A stretch of DNA of 64,000 nt, from contig JAILJR010000192.1 of NCBI GenBank assembly GCA_024694565.1, positions 1-64,000 on the forward strand. Reading direction: 5' to 3'. The position numbers and the translations under genes were made by a program. The number at the start of each line of letters is the position of its first letter. Position 1 is the stretch's first letter. This document shows, piece by piece, positions 38,502 to 47,714 of the stretch. The stretch comes from Butyrivibrio sp. (GTDB lineage: Bacteria > Bacillota > Clostridia > Lachnospirales > Lachnospiraceae). The notes below the pieces were generated by a model. That model worked only from the letters and a program-made list of their open reading frames with translations. It made no database searches and was not told the origin of the DNA.

Positions 38502-41500
38502 TCAGTTGTTGTAGAGAATATTCATATCAACATCTCCGGAAATACCTGAAACCTTTCCCTTTGATGTGTACTGCCACATGTCATATCTTGACTTGGTATA
38601 AGTAACTGATGCGGCATACTGTGCAAGCCAGATCTTGTAGTTCGTCAGCTCGGAAACATTGATCTTCTCGGTAAACCAGGTCTTGTTGGCATAGACGCCT
38701 GCCCTGTAACCGGCATTCTGGATTGTTCCGCAGAACGCTTTGATATTGGCTGTACGCTGGCTTACGCTTATGGAGTCTGCTCTTCCGTTGCTGGCTTCTA
38801 CGTCAAGATAGATAGGGAAGCTGAGGCTGTAGCCGCTTACCAGGTCAAGTACCATTGATGCCTCTTCAACTGCCTCAACCTCGTTGATAGCCTGTGTAAA
38901 GAAATATACACCAACCCTGAGTCCTGCGTTGATCGCCCCCTGGATATTTGTCCTGAACTTGGGATCTTCGATGAGGGCACCCTCTGAAGAGCCTCTGTAG
39001 CCACATCTTATAATAACAAATTGTACTCCTGAATTCTTAACCTTGTTCCAGTCAATGCTGCCATTCCATTTGCTGACATCGATTCCCATCGTTCCTGAAG
39101 CAGTGGTCAGAACACCATTTTTATCAAATGTGTACTTCGCTCCCTGAATTACCTGCTCACCCGTTACCGGTTTGCCATCCTTATCATAGTAATAGGTCTT
39201 GCCGTCGATGGTCTGCCAGCCTGTATACTTGTAGTTCGTTGAAGTCGAACCAGAGGACTTCTTGGTGTAGAACTTGGTTCCGTTGAAGTAGTCGTCAACA
39301 GTTGCTATTCTGTAGGTTCCGTCGGCATTTTTTACATAAACGGTATTTCCATCATTGTCCTTTAACTGGGTTGTATTGTCAATGATCTTTACACCGACCT
39401 TAGCATCATTGTAGCCGTCTGCGGAAACAGTGATCTGTGATATTCCAAGGCCGACTCCCTTTACGGTTCCGTCCGCTGCCACTGTTGCCACCTGGGTGTT
39501 GCCCGATGTGAATTTTGCTTTGATCGAAGAATCCTCAAGCTCGATCTTAACCGTTCTGCCCTTGGCAGTTGTAATCTCTGTCTTCTTAACCTTTATGTCC
39601 TTATCAGCCTTTTTGACAACTGTTACCTTTACAACCGCATCATTGTAGCCCTCTGCTGATACTGTGATATTTGCAGTACCCTCTGACATTGCAGCCACCT
39701 GGCCATTCTCATCAACGATGGCTACAAGCTGGTTGCTGGAAGTAAATGTGGCTGACTTAGGGCCTGTAACTGCAATGAAATCAAGTGAGCCAACTGTCAT
39801 CTTGAGCTGTGATGTGCTAAGGGACATGTTTGACTGGTTTGCATTGACAACCTTGACCTCAACCTCTGCAAAATGCTCATTGTCAGTATATACAATGATC
39901 TTTGTCTTTCCCTCTTTGTTGCCGCCAACCTGTCCGTCAGCTGTCACGATAGCTATGCTCTCGTCCTGTGACTGATAAATGATTGGCTTGCCGGCTGTTG
40001 CAGCAATCTTTCCTACTTCACCAACCTTAAGCGTAAGGCTCTTTGTTTTGCAGCTGAACGTGCCGTCCGTAGTCTGCTGAGTCTGCTGCCCAGCCTTCTT
40101 TACTGTGACCACAACGCCTGCATCAGCACATCCCTCTGATGAAACCCTGACAGCAGTCGTTCCCTCGGAAATACCTGCCACAGTTCCGTCTCCTGCCACC
40201 TGAACGATGGAATTATCTTCCGAGGAGAAGCTCACTGCACCGGGTGCAGAAGCCTGTATCTTACCAAATCCTCCTACTTCAAGTGTAATGCTCGTTGTAT
40301 CCAGCTGAATCTGTCCCTGTGTCTGCCCTGCGCCTTCTGCGTTTCCTGCATTTTGCTGGTTGTACAGTTCAACAAGCTGCTGTAGCTGCTCATCAGTAAA
40401 TGTTGCAACTGCCGGAGCTCTCAAAACAGCTTTTGCTATCGACGAAGCGGTAAATGCCCTGTCGTTTGACACTGTTCCTGTCTTTGCAGTCAAAACTTCA
40501 CCGGACAGTGCATAGTTTTTCATCTGAACAACTGTAGTAAAGGCACCGGTGCCATTTTCGCCGCTGCGCTCAAGCTTTCCGCTGAGTGTCGGATCAACAA
40601 TTGCAGACTTGTCTATCTCCTGGAACTCAAATTCACCCTCGCCTGCCACTGTTCCCTGTGTTGTGGGAGCAGCCGGTGTCGTCTCGGGCTGAGTCTGGGT
40701 TGTCTCAGGCTGAGTCTGGGTCTGGGTTTGAGTCTGGGTTTGAGTCTGGGTCTGCTGAGTATTCTCGGTCTTTGCAGGAGCTTCCGGTGTCTTTGTGCTC
40801 TCTACATACTCAACTGTATCCTTGAGCTGTGATTCAACCACTGTCTGTACCTGGGTATCTTCAGCAGCTGCATTTACCTCTGATTCCTTCTTGACCTCGT
40901 TGCTGACATCGACCTTCTTCATTGCCACAGTCCCTTTAACAGAAAGAGACTCGGTCCTGGTGTCCATTGTATAATTGGCATAATCTTCAGAAAGTGCCAC
41001 AGGAGTTATCTTGTATGTACCTGACGTGAGATTGTTCTTGTAGATGATGCCATCCATATCGTGGTCATCATAGGTAATTGTCGTCCCGTCAGGGTTAACT
41101 ACCGTCACCTCAAAGTGCACGCCGCTTATGAGCTTGCCGTTTGCGGCATTGGTGAACTTTATCTTCATGTCACTCTTTACGGATGTAAGTGAAACCTTAA
41201 CAGTGACATTCTTGTTTTCGTCCTCTTCCTCCAGCTCCCTTTCCTCGCCTTTAACCTCGGGAGTATCTGCTTCCTGAGCCTGCGCTGCAGCGTTTTCCTC
41301 AATCATCGCAGCGGCCATGGCTTTTGCACGCTCCGCATCGGCAATGGCTATAAGTCCGCTCTGTCCCACAACCTCAGAAACGCCAAAGGTCGACCCGACA
41401 TTGGAAAAAGAGCCCAGCTCTTCTGTCTTGGACAGCGCCTTTGAGTAAAATGAGAATGTGAAGATCGAGCCTGCCAGAAGCACAACTGCAACTGCCGCAG

Positions 41501-42251
41501 CAGCCCGCTCTACACCGGAGGAATTCTTTATGGCACCTATGATCCTTGCTCCAAGGCCTTCATCCGAACCATCATAGTCATCATAATCTCTCCTGCCCGG
41601 TCCATAGTCGTCGTAGTCATAGTCGTCATCATCCCGGTAGTCGTCATATTCCTCTTCATAATCCGGCTCATCACCGCGCTCATAGGCTTCGCGCTCCAGA
41701 TCCTCAGAGCTTTTTGTAAAGCGTCCCTCTTCCTCAAAGTCGCCATCCGCATAGCGGCTCTCCTCTTCGTCAGCATACTTCTCAGAGTCATCTTCTGCAT
41801 ACCGCTCAGAATTGTCTTCAGCATACCTTTCTGAATCCACTTCCGCATACTGCCTGGTGTCGTCTTCAGCATACCCATCAGAGACCCCTGCGGCATAACG
41901 CCCGTCTTCCTCATATGAGTACTGCCCGGCCCTGCCATTATCAGGGTCGTCTTCATAGCGCTCGCTCACGGCATCTCTATTATCATCATAATAATTCCCG
42001 CTCGCAGCGTTATCAGAGTCATCATCGTAACGCTCATCCGGGATATCACCGGGATCGTCAGAGTGGTCAGCTTCTCTGTCATATGCATTATGACCGGCCT
42101 CTACATCTCCCCCGACATAGTCGTCATCCTCTGCATAAGCTTTGTCACCGCACTCGTCATCGTCGTCATATTCAAGATCGAGGTCAATGATGTCCTCATC
42201 AACCATTTGACTCTTAACCTTCTTTCCAAACAGATTGATACTTTTTTTCAT
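38502..42251 (-). CDS. Membrane-anchored GH25 lysozyme with BIG2-like repeats and acidic N-terminal tail
   Basis: C-terminal GH25 'MGIDVSKWNGSIDWNKVKNSGVQFVIIRCGYRGSSEG...FPIYLDVEAS...YDMWQYTS'; choline-binding-type repeat 'GWQTIDGKTYYYDKDGKPVTG'; several BIG2-like repeats; internal TM 'AAAAVAVVLLAGSIFTFSFYS'; start at ATG 42251. Confidence 0.9.
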   Translation of the reverse strand: MKKSINLFGKKVKSQMVDEDIIDLDLEYDDDDECGDKAYAEDDDYVGGDVEAGHNAYDREADHSDDPGDIPDERYDDDSDNAASGNYYDDNRDAVSERYEDDPDNGRAGQYSYEEDGRYAAGVSDGYAEDDTRQYAEVDSERYAEDNSERYAEDDSEKYADEEESRYADGDFEEEGRFTKSSEDLEREAYERGDEPDYEEEYDDYRDDDDYDYDDYGPGRRDYDDYDGSDEGLGARIIGAIKNSSGVERAAAAVAVVLLAGSIFTFSFYSKALSKTEELGSFSNVGSTFGVSEVVGQSGLIAIADAERAKAMAAAMIEENAAAQAQEADTPEVKGEERELEEEDENKNVTVKVSLTSVKSDMKIKFTNAANGKLISGVHFEVTVVNPDGTTITYDDHDMDGIIYKNNLTSGTYKITPVALSEDYANYTMDTRTESLSVKGTVAMKKVDVSNEVKKESEVNAAAEDTQVQTVVESQLKDTVEYVESTKTPEAPAKTENTQQTQTQTQTQTQTQTQPETTQTQPETTPAAPTTQGTVAGEGEFEFQEIDKSAIVDPTLSGKLERSGENGTGAFTTVVQMKNYALSGEVLTAKTGTVSNDRAFTASSIAKAVLRAPAVATFTDEQLQQLVELYNQQNAGNAEGAGQTQGQIQLDTTSITLEVGGFGKIQASAPGAVSFSSEDNSIVQVAGDGTVAGISEGTTAVRVSSEGCADAGVVVTVKKAGQQTQQTTDGTFSCKTKSLTLKVGEVGKIAATAGKPIIYQSQDESIAIVTADGQVGGNKEGKTKIIVYTDNEHFAEVEVKVVNANQSNMSLSTSQLKMTVGSLDFIAVTGPKSATFTSSNQLVAIVDENGQVAAMSEGTANITVSAEGYNDAVVKVTVVKKADKDIKVKKTEITTAKGRTVKIELEDSSIKAKFTSGNTQVATVAADGTVKGVGLGISQITVSADGYNDAKVGVKIIDNTTQLKDNDGNTVYVKNADGTYRIATVDDYFNGTKFYTKKSSGSTSTNYKYTGWQTIDGKTYYYDKDGKPVTGEQVIQGAKYTFDKNGVLTTASGTMGIDVSKWNGSIDWNKVKNSGVQFVIIRCGYRGSSEGALIEDPKFRTNIQGAINAGLRVGVYFFTQAINEVEAVEEASMVLDLVSGYSLSFPIYLDVEASNGRADSISVSQRTANIKAFCGTIQNAGYRAGVYANKTWFTEKINVSELTNYKIWLAQYAASVTYTKSRYDMWQYTSKGKVSGISGDVDMNILYNN

Positions 42252-42463
42252 AACGTCCCCATTTCCTTCAGTGAAACCGAACAATACACTAACATCAACA
42301 TGTAGTAAATACTCGCAAATCCGCTCTAAATCTAGTAATACAGACTTATTCTATACTACATCTTAATGTGATAATAACATTTAAATTGTATACATTCAAC
42401 CTATTTCATGAAAAATTGAATTAATTTTCAGAAAACTGTCACATGTGTCACATGAATAAAATT

Positions 42464-42509
42464 AGCTATGCGGCAGTCAAAAATAAACAAACAAGACTAC
42501 CGCATAGCT
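42464..42509 (-). terminator. Hairpin terminator downstream of the SGNH-like gene
   Basis: AGCTATGCGGCAGTC...GACTACCGCATAGCT 15-bp stem followed on the minus strand by AATTTTATT. Confidence 0.75.
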
Positions 42510-42520
42510 TCTGCCATCAT

Positions 42521-43513
42521 TTAGTACTCCCCTCTATATACAACTGACACAAAGTGCTCCGCCATGTGTTCATTGCAGGCTGCATTCACATGTATATTAT
42601 CCAACAGCCACTCATCACTGTTGTCCTCGTGTATCGTACCATAGTAATTGTCTATAAAGGTCACCCCGGTTGCACCGGACACATCGATCATAAACTGTCT
42701 GTAAGTCGTTAGCCTTCCATTTCCAAAGTCAGACATGTCCCCACTTACAATAGCCCCTTCGGAGTTATATGCATAGCACATGGGAAAAGACATGCACACT
42801 ATCCTGATAAACGGGTACTTATCCTGCAGAAGCCTGATGCCTGCATAAAGCGCTCCACTATAGGTGATCGGGTCGGAATCATCATCCGGATTCATTCCAA
42901 TGCGAAGCTTAATATAGTCCTGGGCATCATAGAAGATAACCAGCGTATCCACACTGCTCATATCAAGGTCCTCAAGCAGCTTCGTGGTATTAGCATATGT
43001 CGGGTCATCAGTAAGTCCCGCAGCTTCCTCCATCAGTGCAAAGTCCCTGCTGACAATCGACCGGCTCACATTGTAAAAGCTGAATGCATCCATCGGAAAG
43101 CTTTCATCATACTGTGCATTCTTGTTAGCCACAGTGCTTCCCGTAAATCCGCCCTTGTAAACCCTGGCTCCGGTTTTTTGACCAACCTGCTCAACGAAGC
43201 CCTCATCGTTGTTGTAGAAGGTCAGAATATCATTTCCAAGAAACAGGATTGTCTCAACACCGTCATCCTCATGAAGGGCCTTCTTGTCCTCCGGCAGAAG
43301 AAACACCTGGTCCTCTACCTCTACCTCAAAATCCCCCTCCACAACACCCTCGGTCCTGACCGTGCCCATATTCCATCTGACCAGCCTGAAAACCGAAAAG
43401 GCGATGACTCCCAGGATCAGTGCAATAACAATGACATGCACATAAACAGGAATCCCGCCTTTGGATTCCTTCCCTGCTCTGCGCCTTTTCCCCCGTCTTC
43501 TTTCATCCTCCAT
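42521..43513 (-). CDS. Membrane-anchored SGNH-hydrolase-like protein
   Basis: N-terminal TM; 'VETILFLGNDILTFYNN' block I-like and 'LLDNIHVNAACNEHMAEHF' DxxH-like; no GDS serine seen. Confidence 0.65.
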   Translation of the reverse strand: MEDERRRGKRRRAGKESKGGIPVYVHVIVIALILGVIAFSVFRLVRWNMGTVRTEGVVEGDFEVEVEDQVFLLPEDKKALHEDDGVETILFLGNDILTFYNNDEGFVEQVGQKTGARVYKGGFTGSTVANKNAQYDESFPMDAFSFYNVSRSIVSRDFALMEEAAGLTDDPTYANTTKLLEDLDMSSVDTLVIFYDAQDYIKLRIGMNPDDDSDPITYSGALYAGIRLLQDKYPFIRIVCMSFPMCYAYNSEGAIVSGDMSDFGNGRLTTYRQFMIDVSGATGVTFIDNYYGTIHEDNSDEWLLDNIHVNAACNEHMAEHFVSVVYRGEY

Positions 43514-43531
43514 ATTTCTCTCCTCATCACA

Positions 43532-45061
43532 TCAGTCACTGCCCCAGACCGTATAATCTCTGTCCGTTACATATACGGTAAACGAGTCAAAGTCCATTTT
43601 ATCTATAATGTCCGGTTTTCCGCTCTTTTCAAATTCAGCAAATTCAGGGTCATGAGGCCTCGATACTACGTAACAGGTTGCCCCGCCAGCATCCTTTGCG
43701 GGCGGATACCAGGATGAATCAGTGAGCCACCTCGCCCCCTTAAGCTCTGTAAAGTTGTTCACCGCCCGCACCTTAACTGCATTGTTGCTGATGACTGTGA
43801 TCGTATTTGCATGGTCAAATGTCGAATATCCGTACTCATACCCGTTTTCCTCCATCCAGTCAGCAATCTGAGCGTACTCGGTCTCAGCAGAATGATCATT
43901 GATTATCAATTCCCGGTTAAAGACCAGTGCGGAAAAGGCTCCATATACTATGACCAATGCAGTCAAAACCAATGTGAGCTCATGTTTATACAACTCTGTC
44001 AGCAAGGCTGCACCAATCCCGACGCAAAACACCTGCATCAGATAATATCTCGGCGCTGCCTCTGCGGTAGTGAATGTAGTGGAGATTATCACCACGATAA
44101 CACCGAAGGGTACAGTCAGTGTGCTCCAGAGCTCTTTCTTTTCACCGAATTTTTTTATTCCAAGCGCATAACCTGCAACCGCCATCAGAACAAATATCAG
44201 AATGAGCCAGGGCATCCTTCCGTATCCCAGAACCTCCTTGAAGAAGGGAAGTACAATATCGAAGAACTTTTCCGGCGCATGCCTGAGGTTCCTGCTGACT
44301 TCTCCGGCAAAGTGATCACCGAATATCTTCACGGAAACAAGTGACAGCATTGAGATAGCCACAACCCATATGGTTAGCGAATTTTTCTCATTCTTCCTTT
44401 TAGTCACAAATGAAACGAGCCTTCTTAATATCTCAGCGCCCAGAAGCGGCATGTAAAAGAACATACTTGCATGCATTCCCTGTGCGCCATTCACTATCGC
44501 AAGCGGCACCGTGATCAGAACGTGCGGCAGATACAGCCCATCCTCCTTAAGCGCTCTCGCATAGAAGGCCAGGACAAGAAACATACAGGTGAAATGTCCC
44601 ACATAGTAGGATGAGTACAAAAACAGCATCCTCTGGGTCTCGTTTGCAGGGGACGACAGCACAAAAGAAAGCACTGCCATCACCAGACTCTCCATAAGCC
44701 CAAGTCCCAGCTGTCTGTTAAAGTAGAGCATTGAAGCAAGAAGCAGTATCATCATTATGCTGCAGGCCGCTCCGACAGAGACATTCAGATTTCCTCCGGT
44801 TGGTCCGTATAAAAATGAAGCCAGCATCGGCGGAGACAATATTCTTCTTCCTGTAGACATGTACCAGGTGTCCGGCTGAACGTGACCGTTTTCATAGAGT
44901 ACCTGGGCAAGCAGGGTCTCCGAGGCAATATCCGCCTCCATATAGGCAGTATAATGTTGAATGTTCGCGCAGGAGTATACATAAATTACTGCCAGCAAAA
45001 TCGCCAGCAGGCCAAAAGTCAGCACCCTTCTTGCAGGCTCGTATACCTTTTCCATAATCAT
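43532..45061 (-). CDS. Polytopic membrane protein, glycan-locus GT-C-like
   Basis: 509 aa, ~10 hydrophobic segments with a soluble C-terminal domain. Confidence 0.6.
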   Translation of the reverse strand: MIMEKVYEPARRVLTFGLLAILLAVIYVYSCANIQHYTAYMEADIASETLLAQVLYENGHVQPDTWYMSTGRRILSPPMLASFLYGPTGGNLNVSVGAACSIMMILLLASMLYFNRQLGLGLMESLVMAVLSFVLSSPANETQRMLFLYSSYYVGHFTCMFLVLAFYARALKEDGLYLPHVLITVPLAIVNGAQGMHASMFFYMPLLGAEILRRLVSFVTKRKNEKNSLTIWVVAISMLSLVSVKIFGDHFAGEVSRNLRHAPEKFFDIVLPFFKEVLGYGRMPWLILIFVLMAVAGYALGIKKFGEKKELWSTLTVPFGVIVVIISTTFTTAEAAPRYYLMQVFCVGIGAALLTELYKHELTLVLTALVIVYGAFSALVFNRELIINDHSAETEYAQIADWMEENGYEYGYSTFDHANTITVISNNAVKVRAVNNFTELKGARWLTDSSWYPPAKDAGGATCYVVSRPHDPEFAEFEKSGKPDIIDKMDFDSFTVYVTDRDYTVWGSD

Positions 45062-46542
45062 TCTCCCGCCTTCCTTGTACTTCTTATCGACTCAAGGCCA
45101 TAGGCCCAGGAGACAGCACTGTTTACGCGGTCGTCAGCAATATCAGAGAGAAAAAAGCTGTAGAAGTACTCAACAGACTCCGGATATGTTGCTATATCCG
45201 CCGTCACAGCTTCGCCCTCCCTTCCTTTAAGGCTATCCAGAAATTCGTTTGTGTCTATCCAGTTCTCCCTGTAGGTCCCGCTGACAAGCCCCTTTGCAAG
45301 CCTTACACTCCTGTATGACCAGGGGCTGAAGGGAACTGCCAGAACAATTATCAGAGAAATGATCAAAAGAGCTCCCGCAGGATATACACTTTTTTCAGCC
45401 AGCTTATTTCCAAGAAAATCCCCAAGCATAAGGGCAAAATTACCGTAGCTGAGCACAACTGTCACAAGAAAGATAAACTGGCATCGGTTTGGAAGCCAGG
45501 CGACGCCGTAGCCGAGAACTACAGGAAATATGGTCACAAGAGGTGTCAGCAGAGCAAATACCCCCGAAATATACCATGCCTTCCGGTTTAGCTTAAGCTT
45601 TTTTGAAAGAGCTATCCCGCACACAACAAGGAGCAGCAATATCGCAGCATAGTTTGTCGAAATAAAAAGATACTGCATCTCAGCTGCAAAAACGCTGAAG
45701 GTATTGCCGATGCTGTCAGTAAATGGCAGTCCTCCTCCGCTCTGCTCCACTTTCTGCCTTGCAAAATTTCCTGGAGCCGCTGCATTTATGAGCGAACCCG
45801 CAAACAGGCATGCAAACATCGCCAGCTTTTCAAAAGAAATCCGCCGGCTGTCCAAAAACCGGTAGATAATAACCACCAGCGCCGCGTAGCACAAAGTCCC
45901 GCTGACAGCAAGACTTCCTCCGGCAGATAAAAAACCTGTCACACAGGCAGAAACAATCAGAGAGCCACCTTTCTTTTTACTGTTAATATCAGGCCCAGAA
46001 ACCTTGTCACCGCCTGAAAGCATCATGAGGGATATGCTAAGCAGCCCCATAGCCAGCGGGATGCTGTTTACGGTTGCTCCCGTATACCAGAAAAATATCT
46101 CCGGAAATGTGTCATATTCTGCGACAGCAAATACCACGCATCCCATAATAACACACTCAAGCCAGTTCTTTTCCCCAAGCATCTTAAGGCAAAGGACATG
46201 TACAAAGAACAGTATTGCCGCATACACAAAAAGGGCATGAAGAACCATAACAATCCTGAACATCAGCGGGCCGCCTACATTTACCGGGTTGAGGATGGGA
46301 TTAAGGAACTCCGAAAAATAACTTCCCTGCCATGTCATGTACTCATGGGCCATTCTGCGCAGCGAAGCCAGAACATACAAAAATGCGTTGTCAGCCCTTC
46401 CCGTATCTGCCGCAAACCAGAAATCATCCGATACCGGAACGGAATATGAAGCAGAAACAGCCGTTATAAGTATCATCCCGGCTATCCCGGCAAGCGATAT
46501 TATGCCTGCTGTTTTGCATAGCTTTTCAGCTTTTATCATCAT
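45058..46542 (-). CDS. Polytopic membrane protein (DUF6056-like)
   Basis: 494 aa; N-terminal 'SASYSVPVSDDFWFAADTGR' acidic loop after TM1; overlaps the next gene by 4 nt (coupled). Confidence 0.6.
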   Translation of the reverse strand: MMIKAEKLCKTAGIISLAGIAGMILITAVSASYSVPVSDDFWFAADTGRADNAFLYVLASLRRMAHEYMTWQGSYFSEFLNPILNPVNVGGPLMFRIVMVLHALFVYAAILFFVHVLCLKMLGEKNWLECVIMGCVVFAVAEYDTFPEIFFWYTGATVNSIPLAMGLLSISLMMLSGGDKVSGPDINSKKKGGSLIVSACVTGFLSAGGSLAVSGTLCYAALVVIIYRFLDSRRISFEKLAMFACLFAGSLINAAAPGNFARQKVEQSGGGLPFTDSIGNTFSVFAAEMQYLFISTNYAAILLLLVVCGIALSKKLKLNRKAWYISGVFALLTPLVTIFPVVLGYGVAWLPNRCQFIFLVTVVLSYGNFALMLGDFLGNKLAEKSVYPAGALLIISLIIVLAVPFSPWSYRSVRLAKGLVSGTYRENWIDTNEFLDSLKGREGEAVTADIATYPESVEYFYSFFLSDIADDRVNSAVSWAYGLESIRSTRKAGE

Positions 46543-46550
46543 TCTTTACC

Positions 46551-47681
46551 TCATCTGTACTTCTCAAAGAGGCCGTCGAAATCAAAGCCCTCAACAATCT
46601 CTTTCATCCTGTCAAGCTCTTCAGCCATCTGCCCTGAGCTTTTAACCTCACAGCTTCCGTCCTCAAAGCACTCCACCATATACCGGTTTATCTCCGGCTT
46701 GTAGTGCGAGTAATCCGCATAATTATTGAGATCTGTCACAAAATCCCTGTTCTGGAAATAGAACAGGTGCACATTGTCATACTCTAGGAGCCTGTCGGCC
46801 ACGTACTGATACTGAAAAAATGCAGCGTCATAAAAATTCTCCCGCTTCAAATTGTGCCAGTACAGTATGGAATACGGCGGGAAAAAGAAATAAAACTGAG
46901 TATCCGGATTTTCTATAACAAAAGGCAGTATATTTTTTTCCAGGTTCTCCTTCGTAGCAGGAAGCACATCCTGCTCGGTAATCACCTTTTCTGCCTTCTC
47001 CGGTTCCTCGTAGGTATGCATCACCCAGTCAATGTTGTAGTAATCAGGCGTCCACCAGCTGAAATATATTTCAGACAAATCCGACCCCTTCCCCTGTATC
47101 ACGGGGCGCATTATATACTGCAGGATCACGTCCTTGTTCAGTACATAATTAACGTCATTGAGTATATTTTTATCATAGAGATACTCAGGCAGAGGATACT
47201 TTGTCGTATCGGTATCCGCAGTCATAGTGGGTATGTCCATGGCAAAAAACACTGCTTCCATCGGCCTGTTTTTCCTGGCATTGGTATTTTTGTCAAACAC
47301 AATCGACAGAATATTGTAGTCATCTCTGGGATAAGCCCCGCTGTAGCTTAGCTTTAAAGTATCATATCCCAAGAGCTCTCCAAAATCATCTGTATCAAAA
47401 TTCACAGTCATGGACGACCCTATGATACAGGCATTGTAGTCCATGTTTGCAGCCATGCCCGGATTCTGACTGAGCTGATTGTCCACTATGTAGGGAAAGC
47501 CCTTGACCGGCGCATGATAATGAAAAAAAGGATCCACGTAAACCACCATTGCAGCAGCCATCATCAGTCCCGCCCCTACAAGTACCAAAAGCAATATAAA
47601 GAGCCTCTTATACCGGTTCCTTTGAAACACAGGCTTATTGTTTATTAAATCATCTTTAATATTCATGCTAAATTCTATCAC
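46551..47681 (-). CDS. Extracytoplasmic SGNH/AlgX-like protein, likely partner of the MBOAT acyltransferase
   Basis: Single N-terminal TM; 'NACIIGSSMTVNFDTDDFGE' and 'NYADYSHYKPEINRYMVECF'; directly follows the MBOAT gene. Confidence 0.7.
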   Translation of the reverse strand: MIEFSMNIKDDLINNKPVFQRNRYKRLFILLLVLVGAGLMMAAAMVVYVDPFFHYHAPVKGFPYIVDNQLSQNPGMAANMDYNACIIGSSMTVNFDTDDFGELLGYDTLKLSYSGAYPRDDYNILSIVFDKNTNARKNRPMEAVFFAMDIPTMTADTDTTKYPLPEYLYDKNILNDVNYVLNKDVILQYIMRPVIQGKGSDLSEIYFSWWTPDYYNIDWVMHTYEEPEKAEKVITEQDVLPATKENLEKNILPFVIENPDTQFYFFFPPYSILYWHNLKRENFYDAAFFQYQYVADRLLEYDNVHLFYFQNRDFVTDLNNYADYSHYKPEINRYMVECFEDGSCEVKSSGQMAEELDRMKEIVEGFDFDGLFEKYR

Positions 47682-47714
47682 ATTAGATTCAAGATATTCG
47701 TTGATATGTCCTTA

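Noticed and set aside
40684-40755. Short direct repeats that could be taken for a CRISPR-like array
   Set aside because: They encode the QTQTQTQ/QPETT low-complexity linker of the GH25 protein; no spacers.
41537-41956. 139-aa Met/Thr-rich minus-strand ORF
   Set aside because: Alternative frame of the acidic repeat in the GH25 gene; low complexity, not independent coding.
42435-42455. gtcacatgtgtcacatg palindromic motif upstream of the GH25 gene
   Set aside because: Could be an operator, but too short and single-copy to support a claim.
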